This document shows, in pieces, positions 1 through 4,831 of a stretch of DNA of 5,068 nt. Source of the DNA: Flavobacteriaceae bacterium (lineage in GTDB: Bacteria; Bacteroidota; Bacteroidia; Flavobacteriales; Flavobacteriaceae); contig JAUYUF010000240.1 of the NCBI GenBank assembly GCA_030694835.1, forward strand, positions 1 to 5,068, in the 5' to 3' direction. Position numbers and translations under genes: made by a program. The notes under the pieces are model-generated. The model did not search any database. It saw only the letters and a program-made list of their open reading frames with translations, and was not told where the DNA came from. Every line of letters starts with the position of its first letter. Position 1 is the stretch's first letter.

Positions 1-247
1 TTCTTATCAGATAATGCTCTGGAACGAGATGAACAGGCACGGGAGCTTATAGAGAGTGCCATGTTGCATCCACGTTCTTATCAGATAATGTTCTGGAACT
101 GTATATCCTTCTTGTAGATATCTACTTATTTCTTCTGTTGCATCCACGTTCTTATCAGATAATGTTCTGGAACAATTAGAAGAATCGCTCCGGCAATCCG
201 GATTTGAATTGTTGCATCCACGTTCTTATCAGATAATGTTCTGGAAC
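1..247 (-). CRISPR. CRISPR array, 4 repeats (one cut by the window edge), 3 spacers
   Basis: Three identical 37-bp repeats lie at 63-99, 137-173 and 211-247. A partial repeat at 1-25 differs at one base (C at 17). The spacers at 26-62, 100-136 and 174-210 are each 37 bp, giving an exact 74-bp period. On the plus strand the repeat starts GTTGCATCCACG and ends TTCTGGAAC, with the small palindrome TTATCAGATAA in the middle. I assign transcription to the minus strand for three reasons. Read that way, the repeat ends in GTGGATGCAAC, resembling the GGAATGCAAC end of a known Cas12f1 crRNA repeat. The anti-repeat upstream of the effector is also on the minus strand and can only pair with a minus-strand crRNA. 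The mutated repeat is then leader-distal, where repeats usually decay. The array lies 75 bp beyond the effector's C-terminal part, and its leader side is at 248 and above. Confidence 0.96.
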
Positions 248-320
248 AGCACATACCCGATATTGATTTTTCCAGCATATTCCGTGAAGGTCATTTTTTC
301 GGTGCTTTCTTTAAATACAT
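248..320 (-). promoter_or_regulatory. Probable CRISPR leader with TATA-like box
   Basis: Read leftwards, this AT-rich stretch of about 70 bp lies between the stop codon of the effector's C-terminal part and the first full repeat. A TATTTAAAGA box at 308-317 fits an archaeal TATA element. A start about 25 bp downstream would put the transcript start near 285-290, about 40 nt before the first repeat. No open reading frame or hairpin was seen. Box and start point are inferred from spacing only; the array could also be transcribed from the effector promoter. Confidence 0.45.
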
Positions 321-322
321 CT

Positions 323-652
323 TCACAAATTTGCAATATTGTTCGCCTGGTTGATCAGTAAGTTCACTTCATATCCGCATTTCTGACACTTGAAGTTTTT
401 TGTGCCTTTTATCAGACTGGTGATAACTTTCATGGGCTTATTTTTCTTCTTTTTCCCGCTACTACTATTCTCGTCCGTCTGGATCTGCTTTTCACCGCAT
501 GCCGAGCATATCAGGTCATTGCACTTATTGTACTTGATCTCCACTATGGGTATTGAGAGCTGCATGGCTTTATGTTTGAGATATTCCTGTTGCTGCACTC
601 CGGGCCAGAGATTCTTCAGGTAATTCAGTTTCTTTCCGAAGTTCTGGGTCAT
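323..652 (-). CDS. Cas12f-like effector, C-terminal part (after in-frame TAA)
   Basis: This 109-residue frame continues the same reading frame as the large effector part at 680-1939. It is separated from it only by the TAA at 680-682 and nine sense codons, and those codons encode the RuvC-II strand ILIWDIGNG. It holds the end of the RuvC fold and the target-nucleic-acid-binding zinc ribbon: Cys49 and Cys52 (CSAC), then Cys89 and Cys92 (CQKC) after a Lys/Ser-rich insert. The final stretch, NLLINQANNIAN, aligns without gaps to the RuvC-III motif NADYNAALNI of Un1Cas12f1, but Leu99 replaces the catalytic Asp. The ATG at 652 has no convincing Shine-Dalgarno site. It may be made by reinitiation, by read-through, or not at all. 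Family membership is secure from the zinc ribbon and the NQANNIA signature; separate expression is uncertain. Confidence 0.7.
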   Translation of the reverse strand: MTQNFGKKLNYLKNLWPGVQQQEYLKHKAMQLSIPIVEIKYNKCNDLICSACGEKQIQTDENSSSGKKKKNKPMKVITSLIKGTKNFKCQKCGYEVNLLINQANNIANL

Positions 653-679
653 TCCATTCCCGATATCCCATATCAGTAT

Positions 680-682
680 TTA
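680..682 (-). other. In-frame TAA interrupting the effector gene
   Basis: The minus strand reads CCC TAA ATA CTG ATA TGG GAT, translating as P-stop-ILIWD. The sequence on both sides is good Cas12f-type protein in one frame, so this is a nonsense codon and not a frameshift. It falls just before the RuvC-II strand. One base change from AAA, CAA or GAA would create it. It is TAA, so pyrrolysine decoding (TAG) does not explain it. Real mutation, programmed split or read-through, and sequence error cannot be told apart here. Confidence 0.85.
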
Positions 683-1939
683 GGGTTTGTCTGAGAGTTC
701 GATCAGGCATTCAATCATATCATGCGTTAGATGATGGTTGAACGTAGATACATGCCTCGATTCGATACCCCCCTGTCTCCTTATCTTTTTCTTGCGCTTT
801 CTGATACGACGCATTTTTTCTTCCAGTGATTTTCTGCTTGCTATTTCCGCTCTCTTCTCCTTGAAATGTCTCTTTGCGAACAGAAGATCACCTGTTGGAA
901 ACCATGTCACCGAGTCCATGCAGCCATCTCTATCATAACCGATCAGTCCTGCCTTTCCTGGCGAGAACATGGCCACGAACGTTTCGCAGTCTTTTATGTC
1001 AGGAGGCTGTTTGACTTTAATCTCGAGCGGATACATTAGATAATACTTGCCATCCTTTTTTGACAAATTGCAGTAAACCTGATTATCTGCTTCCATCTTC
1101 GGGATGAACTGATTTAAATACTCCCCCCCGAAATAGTCTATCTGCTGTGGTTTTCTTGACCAGAGCGTAAGGTGAAGTTTTTTATCTTCCCACGTCACGA
1201 ATCCGGCATTCATCTTAACAGTCCGGCATTCCTGAAGATCCGGGAAATGTATGGGTCTTCTCAGACGGTTGAGATCTTGAATTTGTTCGTATAATCTTCT
1301 GATCTCCTTCTTTTCGTCATCTGTGAAATCTTTAAAAACTTTCGTTTGTGTAACTCTTTTAATCTCCTTCCAGTTCATTTCTGGATTGCCGCGTTTTAAA
1401 TCGGCTTCCTTGCGGCGAATGTCATATGCTGTGTCCAGCAGAAGTTTATCTTCATACTCGTTAAGTTCATCCTCGAGATACTCTTTCTGAAATAGTCTCT
1501 TATTCCGCCATGCATTGTAGGATTTCCACATCGCATATGCCTGTGAGAAAAGTGAATCATAATGCGTTTTGTTCGGAATTTCGACTATGTTCTTGAGATC
1601 CTTATCAACTGTTCTTTCCCGGGCACCGTATATTTCCTTACGGACTGTATATTCGCTGTACATTCTTGCCGCACAGGACAAACAGTATTTATTTCCGTTC
1701 CTGGTGAACCTTAACGGTTTTTCTTTATTACATTCTGCACACATACCATCTGCCTTTTCATTTTCAGGCAGAGGTAGGTACTCTGCAATAAATTTCTGAT
1801 ATCTGGTCTCGATTTCACGAAGAGACCAGTTTATTCCTATCCGGAACGATTCGAAAAGCGGTTCAAGTTCCTGCGTCTTCTGGACTTTAGACAGATTGAG
1901 CCGTATCCCTATAGTTTTTAGAACTGTTGATTCTGACAT
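680..1939 (-). CDS. cas12f: Cas12f-like miniature type V effector, N-terminal part, probably nuclease-dead
   Basis: Probable RNA-guided DNA-binding effector. The 419-residue N-terminal part runs from an ATG at 1939 preceded by GGAGAG. A GTG at 2014 in the same frame is rejected because it lies inside a tracrRNA hairpin and would add 25 residues not typical of the family. Visible domains: a recognition-lobe zinc finger with Cys67/Cys70 and Cys86/Cys89; a helical, charged middle (about 100-225); a beta-rich wedge-like part (about 225-315); and the start of RuvC at about 318. The RuvC-I strand, FVAMFSPGK (321-329), aligns to GGIDVGVK of Un1Cas12f1, placing Phe325 at the catalytic Asp. A Lys/Arg-rich bridge-like helix follows (about 355-390). 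The frame ends at TAA after SDKP and continues in frame at 679-323. Joined, the protein would have 538 codons, within the Cas12f range. TnpB is an alternative family, but the adjacent array and anti-repeat favour Cas12f. Subtype assignment is by eye. Confidence 0.8.
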   Translation of the reverse strand: MSESTVLKTIGIRLNLSKVQKTQELEPLFESFRIGINWSLREIETRYQKFIAEYLPLPENEKADGMCAECNKEKPLRFTRNGNKYCLSCAARMYSEYTVRKEIYGARERTVDKDLKNIVEIPNKTHYDSLFSQAYAMWKSYNAWRNKRLFQKEYLEDELNEYEDKLLLDTAYDIRRKEADLKRGNPEMNWKEIKRVTQTKVFKDFTDDEKKEIRRLYEQIQDLNRLRRPIHFPDLQECRTVKMNAGFVTWEDKKLHLTLWSRKPQQIDYFGGEYLNQFIPKMEADNQVYCNLSKKDGKYYLMYPLEIKVKQPPDIKDCETFVAMFSPGKAGLIGYDRDGCMDSVTWFPTGDLLFAKRHFKEKRAEIASRKSLEEKMRRIRKRKKKIRRQGGIESRHVSTFNHHLTHDMIECLIELSDKP

Positions 1940-1941
1940 GT

Positions 1942-1965
1942 CTCTCCAGATAATTAAGAACGTGG
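1942..1965 (-). promoter_or_regulatory. Two-part anti-repeat overlapping the effector ribosome-binding site
   Basis: On the minus strand CCACGTTCTTA (1955-1965) matches repeat bases 8-18 exactly. After the 4-nt linker ATTA comes TCTGGA (1945-1950), matching repeat bases 30-35. An RNA from this strand can therefore pair with a minus-strand crRNA through 11 bp and 6 bp, leaving the central palindrome of the repeat looped out. Pairing in two separate blocks is known for the Cas12f1 tracrRNA:crRNA duplex. The Shine-Dalgarno-like GGAGAG (1942-1947) shares three bases with the second block and lies two bases from the effector ATG. Confidence 0.8.
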
Positions 1966-2112
1966 TTGGGGCGCCTTGCACAAGTTTCCTTGTGTAGGGC
2001 CCCACCAGGAGCACTGCAACGGGTGCTCGTTGTACGGCGCATTATCTCCAGTTGTTTATAAAGGGATAATCCCTTGCGGATGTAGCACCGGATAACCTCG
2101 CTTGCGCGATAT
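1945..2112 (-). ncRNA. Probable tracrRNA in the 5' leader of the effector mRNA
   Basis: From a start inferred near 2112, about 25 bp below a TATA-like box, the minus strand carries a run of hairpins. These are TCGC-GCAA-GCGA with a GNRA loop (2098-2109); AAGGG/CCCTT (2061-2075); GAGCAC/GTGCTC with an 8-nt loop (2009-2028); and a long stem at 1967-2004 built of TGGGGC/GCCCCA, CC/GG and CACAAG-GAAA-CTTGTG. The anti-repeat follows directly at 1945-1965. Hairpins followed by a 3'-terminal anti-repeat is the layout of Cas12f tracrRNAs. No T-run terminator follows, so the RNA is probably processed from, or shared with, the effector mRNA. Both ends are inferred. The unit lies on the start side of the effector rather than between effector and array. 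An unrelated structured leader is the alternative, but the anti-repeat argues against it. Confidence 0.75.
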
Positions 2113-2130
2113 ACATCATTATGTTTTTAC

Positions 2131-2143
2131 GATATATATACAT
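2131..2143 (-). promoter_or_regulatory. TATA-like box for tracrRNA/effector transcription
   Basis: The minus strand reads ATGTATATATATC here. An archaeal start about 25 bp downstream falls near 2108-2112, just before the first tracrRNA hairpin. The core is nearly symmetric, so it could also serve the plus strand towards the AbrB gene at 2209, with a leader of about 45 nt. Confidence 0.5.
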
Positions 2144-2178
2144 TTGCCTTTTTCCCATTTGTCTTTTATCCCAAAAAG

Positions 2179-2186
2179 CTTTTAAT
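2179..2186 (+). promoter_or_regulatory. TATA-like box for the AbrB-type gene
   Basis: CTTTTAAT lies with its centre about 26 bp before the ATG at 2209 and is preceded by an A-rich stretch (CCAAAAAG). With usual archaeal spacing the transcript would start at or next to the ATG. This agrees with the lack of a clear Shine-Dalgarno site and suggests a leaderless mRNA. It is inferred from spacing alone. Confidence 0.4.
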
Positions 2187-2208
2187 GGTAAACCTCATTA
2201 ATTAAGGC

Positions 2209-2388
2209 ATGCAGGAAAAAGAAAAGCTCGTCAAACTAATGGACAAGAACAGGGTGACGATACCGAAAGAGGCTTTTGAAGATTTTAATATGTCTGCCGG
2301 GGATCATGTCCTTGTCAGGTGGTCCTCTATAAAAATAGAAATTATACCAATTGAAATAATACCGAAAGCCTCATCAAGCACTATATGA
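2209..2388 (+). CDS. AbrB/SpoVT-type small DNA-binding regulator
   Basis: This 59-residue protein has the AbrB/SpoVT/MazE swapped-hairpin pattern. A short basic lead (KLVKLMDKNR, 6-15) is followed by VTIPKEAFEDFNMSAGD, with the family's VTIPKE turn at 16-21 and the S/P-x-GD turn at 29-32, then the strands HVLVRW and KIEIIPIEI. Proteins of this family bind DNA as dimers and act as transcription regulators or antitoxins. No toxin gene follows: the next 70 bp are non-coding on this strand and the neighbouring gene converges. It is therefore an orphan regulator here. It is divergent from the tracrRNA/effector unit, with about 100 bp between the two inferred starts, so it could control itself and that unit; this is inference. 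The stop abuts an in-frame TAG on the opposite strand (2389-2391). Family is fairly certain, target unknown. Confidence 0.82.
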   Translation: MQEKEKLVKLMDKNRVTIPKEAFEDFNMSAGDHVLVRWSSIKIEIIPIEIIPKASSSTI

Positions 2389-2460
2389 CTATCTCCATCT
2401 TTTCGCTATGGCTTCTGCAAGTGCATTGTGCTCATAGCACGGGTGTGTGTTATATATCCG
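2389..2460 (-). other. Open 23-codon extension beyond the TAG of the coiled-coil gene
   Basis: Between the two converging genes no independent start codon or terminator is visible. In the frame of the coiled-coil gene, the 23 codons after its TAG (2461-2463) are open and read as a plausible helix (HNALAEAIAKRWR) before a second TAG at 2389-2391. No ATG, GTG or TTG occurs in that frame within the stretch. It would be translated only by read-through, or it is the remnant of a longer gene. Confidence 0.3.
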
Positions 2461-2634
2461 CTACTCTGAATCCTCTAATATCTTATTCACTACCTTAAGC
2501 TTTGCCTGCGTAATCCACGTCCTCTTTTTGGACTCCTCTATTTCTTTTTGCTTTTTGGATATTTCCTGGTTGAGATCTTCTATTTCGTGGATCAACTCGG
2601 ATTTTATTTTTCTGACTTCGGTTTCATCGAGCAT
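2461..2634 (-). CDS. Small coiled-coil protein, unknown function
   Basis: This 57-residue frame begins MLDETEVRKI and ends KVVNKILEDSE. Residues 5-40 are almost entirely charged or polar with hydrophobic residues at heptad-like spacing (IKSELIHEIEDLNQEISKKQKE), which predicts one long helix that could form a coiled coil. There is no signal peptide, membrane segment or cysteine. GAGGTG at 2638-2643 acts as Shine-Dalgarno, with only 3 nt to the ATG at 2634. The gene starts 8 bp after the stop of the methyltransferase at 2643-3176, so it is probably the last gene of that operon. I do not recognise a family. The stop is TAG, and the frame stays open for 23 more codons beyond it, so the real product may be longer (see findings). 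Confidence 0.62.
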   Translation of the reverse strand: MLDETEVRKIKSELIHEIEDLNQEISKKQKEIEESKKRTWITQAKLKVVNKILEDSE

Positions 2635-2642
2635 ATACACCT

Positions 2643-3176
2643 CTATTTCTCATATTCCACGCAGAAAAATGACCATCCTCCGCCCCGGGCTTTGTGGATC
2701 TTAATACTGCGTGATGGATCAAGCCCCTTTTCTATGTCTGCAATAAGCGTATGAATCGTATAAAACCTGAGATGCTGGCTGTGCTGAAACGGTCTCTTCG
2801 TCTCATCCCATTCCCATTCATTCGGTACTGAGATGTATGCACATTTCGATACCCTGCTCACTTCTTTCAACACCTGCACCGGGTCATTGACGTGCTCGAG
2901 CATATCCCCCAGAACTGTGCATTTGAATGCCCCATCCTTAAAAGGAAGATGGTGGGCGTCAATTTGAACGAATTTCGTCCTGTGCCTGTACTGTGGTGGG
3001 AAAGCGTAAATTAAATCTGCCTCCACCACACCAAGGTCAAGATCCCTGAACATGAACCCGTCCGAGCACCCGATGTCCAGTATCCTGTCTCCGTGCTTTT
3101 TAGCCTGTTCGGTAAGCCATCGGCATCGTTCAAAATGTCCGTCCTGAACTTCGACTGTTTCAATCTCAGATATCAT
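2643..3176 (-). CDS. SAM-dependent methyltransferase, Methyltransf_11 type
   Basis: This 177-residue class I methyltransferase uses S-adenosylmethionine. Motif I is ILDIGCSDGF (32-41). An acidic pair after a strand follows near 50-54 (VVEAD). DAHHLPF (73-79) and the DMLEHVNDP stretch (91-99) are the typical marks of the UbiE/Methyltransf_11 family. The SVPNE strand (116-120) and HSQHLRFYT (132-140) are often seen in family members that act on glycans or lipids. At 177 residues it is short, and there is no separate substrate-binding domain. The ATG at 3176 has AAAGG a few bases upstream and overlaps the preceding gene by 11 bp, indicating coupled translation. The substrate cannot be read from the sequence; the neighbours suggest a sugar or polysaccharide carrier. 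Confidence 0.88.
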   Translation of the reverse strand: MISEIETVEVQDGHFERCRWLTEQAKKHGDRILDIGCSDGFMFRDLDLGVVEADLIYAFPPQYRHRTKFVQIDAHHLPFKDGAFKCTVLGDMLEHVNDPVQVLKEVSRVSKCAYISVPNEWEWDETKRPFQHSQHLRFYTIHTLIADIEKGLDPSRSIKIHKARGGGWSFFCVEYEK

Positions 3177-3804
3177 GAGTTACCTTTGCGCTAAATATTG
3201 GGGTTTCCCTGATATCCGTAAATCTCGGATTGGATATAATCATCTCGTTTATGACTTTCCGTACACCCGTATAAGTGGAGTCGTGCATCAGGATAGTACC
3301 CCCGGGTATGAGATGTTTTCCCCATAGTTCCATATCCATTTTAACGTAATTATACCGGTGATCAGCATCTATGAACAGAAGCTCGATATGCTTGTCCCAC
3401 CCCTTCTTATAAGCCAGTTCGGAATAATTTACAAGTGGGATGACAATATCATCAACCCCGTGCTGTTTCAACCTTTCCTGAAACGTATTGAAGCACACAC
3501 CCTGATTGACGTAATATTGTTTGTCTGGAGTGCCGGGATCTCCCGCATCGTACCATGTAGGATCCGGGGTAGCCCCACCACCGTTATGCGGATCCACGGA
3601 ATATACGCGCATTTTCCCCCCTAACTGAGACCCTTTTGCAAGACATATCGTAGATCTGCCCGCATTACTGCCTATCTCTACTATTGCGCCCTTTGAACAT
3701 TGGGATGCGAGTTTGTACAGGAACAGTCCCTCGTCAATGGATATCATCCCTGGCACCGAATCGACCACTGATTTTATAATTTCAACGCTCATATTATCAA
3801 ACAT
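3166..3804 (-). CDS. SAM-dependent methyltransferase, Methyltransf_24 type
   Basis: This 212-residue class I methyltransferase resembles the Methyltransf_24/CmcI-like group often found in surface-polysaccharide clusters. Motif I is IVEIGSNAGRST (41-52). The acidic residue that would hold the SAM ribose is Asp71 in VYSVDPH. The LLFIDADHRYNYVKMDMELW stretch (142-161) is the family's second signature; its Asp and His residues are likely metal or substrate contacts. GG (168-169) and MHDST (173-177) follow in the expected order. The start at 3804 overlaps the preceding gene by 8 bp. A second in-frame ATG at 3792, just after that gene's stop, is an alternative start; neither has a clear Shine-Dalgarno site. 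It probably O-methylates a sugar, but the acceptor is unknown. Confidence 0.88.
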   Translation of the reverse strand: MFDNMSVEIIKSVVDSVPGMISIDEGLFLYKLASQCSKGAIVEIGSNAGRSTICLAKGSQLGGKMRVYSVDPHNGGGATPDPTWYDAGDPGTPDKQYYVNQGVCFNTFQERLKQHGVDDIVIPLVNYSELAYKKGWDKHIELLFIDADHRYNYVKMDMELWGKHLIPGGTILMHDSTYTGVRKVINEMIISNPRFTDIRETPIFSAKVTHDI

Positions 3805-4831
3805 TAAAACAATTCAATGCTTTATCTTTATTTGTATATGTCTTACCGTATTCGGAAAAAATTCTCCATCTGCTTAGAACTTCATGCTTTGGAAGTTTAT
3901 CATACAAATCTACTATTTTTTTAGCAGGGATCAACACAAAAGGCTGACAAATATATTTATCCCAAGGATGGGAATGATCTTCGAGGTTAACCTGTGTTTC
4001 TTGACTGATTAAACCAGTATCTATAAGTTTTCTTATTGCCAGTGCTGTCATATCCACTTGCTGCGGAAGAAAATCTATTCCCGGTTTCAGATCGGATTTA
4101 TAATACTGCTGAACGGTTACAAAGTGTTTGGATTTGTCAATATCAGGACTTACCCATTCACCGTTAATTATAATGCCAGAACTATAATCCAGATGACCTC
4201 TTACATAAGATCCAAATGGCTGAGTGCCGATTCTCTCATGGGTTATATCGTGCGATTCATTGCCGAATAATACTTCACATCTCGGTTTAAAAATAACTTC
4301 GTCTACCTTCTGGCGGTAAAAACTGTGATTGTAGCCCGTAAGCATATTTTCTCCGGGACAACTTATCATAAAGGATTTTACTTTTCCAATTATATATTCT
4401 GGAATAATGTTAAACATATCTCTGGATGTCAAATTCTGCCATTGTGGAAAATAAACTCCGTTAATATAAGCTCTTTTTACGAGAGAAAAATCAATATATG
4501 GCTCTTCGGGAGGCAGTCCTATTCCAAGCCTGGTATCCATTAATAGACCATCACAAATCCAGTGATAATCGGAATATCCATATTTATTTCTCATTTTATT
4601 ATTGAGGAAATCTAGGTCTGATACATTACATTTGCCGTCGTTTTCTATCTGTACATAAATGTCTATATCGTCCCCTGGTTTTCCTCTTGCCCGTCCCTGC
4701 CAGAGCCAGAAATTTAAAGGTTTTATCCCTGCCTCTGACAGGGTTTCAATCAGGGTCAAAAGGATTCTGTCATGTTTTTCGGATATGTCTTTTACAACTT
4801 CTGGATCCACTGGTTTGGCAATAACTATCAC
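3797..4831 (-). CDS. Nucleotidyltransferase-like (possibly LicD-related) protein in glycan operon
   Basis: This 344-residue protein has no membrane segment or signal peptide. Residues 40-60 read NFWLWQGRARGKPGDDIDIYV. The G-R-A-R-G turn followed by Asp55 and Asp57, with a further Asp at 114 in EPYIDFSL, matches the pattern of the pol-beta-type nucleotidyltransferase fold (glycine turn, D-x-D, third carboxylate). LicD-type phosphocholine transferases belong to that superfamily, and the DDID spelling is LicD-like. The C-terminal 200 residues, with PRCEVLFGNESHD, RIGTQPFGSYVRGHLDYSSG and a Trp/Tyr-rich end, are not recognised and may be a second domain. The GTG start overlaps the upstream methyltransferase stop as GTGA. 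A role in transferring a phospho-group or nucleotide-linked substituent to a glycan is inference from motif and neighbours. AT-rich codon use sets it slightly apart from the two genes that follow. Confidence 0.6.
   Translation of the reverse strand: MIVIAKPVDPEVVKDISEKHDRILLTLIETLSEAGIKPLNFWLWQGRARGKPGDDIDIYVQIENDGKCNVSDLDFLNNKMRNKYGYSDYHWICDGLLMDTRLGIGLPPEEPYIDFSLVKRAYINGVYFPQWQNLTSRDMFNIIPEYIIGKVKSFMISCPGENMLTGYNHSFYRQKVDEVIFKPRCEVLFGNESHDITHERIGTQPFGSYVRGHLDYSSGIIINGEWVSPDIDKSKHFVTVQQYYKSDLKPGIDFLPQQVDMTALAIRKLIDTGLISQETQVNLEDHSHPWDKYICQPFVLIPAKKIVDLYDKLPKHEVLSRWRIFSEYGKTYTNKDKALNCFNV

Noticed and set aside
390..623. Plus-strand frame of 77 codons
   Set aside because: It is the antisense of the effector's C-terminal part; the Phe-rich run only mirrors its Lys-rich insert.
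680..682. Pyrrolysine or other recoding at the effector stop
   Set aside because: The codon is TAA, not TAG or TGA, and no recoding element is evident nearby.
932..964. GYDRDG (Asp336/Asp338) as the RuvC-I catalytic motif
   Set aside because: The spacing to the following DLLF strand and the upstream DCETFVAM match fit better with Phe325 at the catalytic site. DRDG then corresponds to the turn after the first two strands. It remains a possible misalignment.
323..1939. TnpB of an IS200/IS605 element instead of Cas12f
   Set aside because: There is no TnpA, no element ends and no 3' omega-RNA-like region. A CRISPR array and a matching anti-repeat flank the gene.
1940..2014. Extension of the effector to a GTG at 2014
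   Set aside because: The extra 25 codons lie in the strong tracrRNA hairpins and the anti-repeat. The ATG at 1939 has a GGAGAG site and gives a family-like N-terminus.
2447..2754. Two overlapping plus-strand frames
   Set aside because: They are opposite the coiled-coil gene and the methyltransferase, with no domain pattern or ribosome site.
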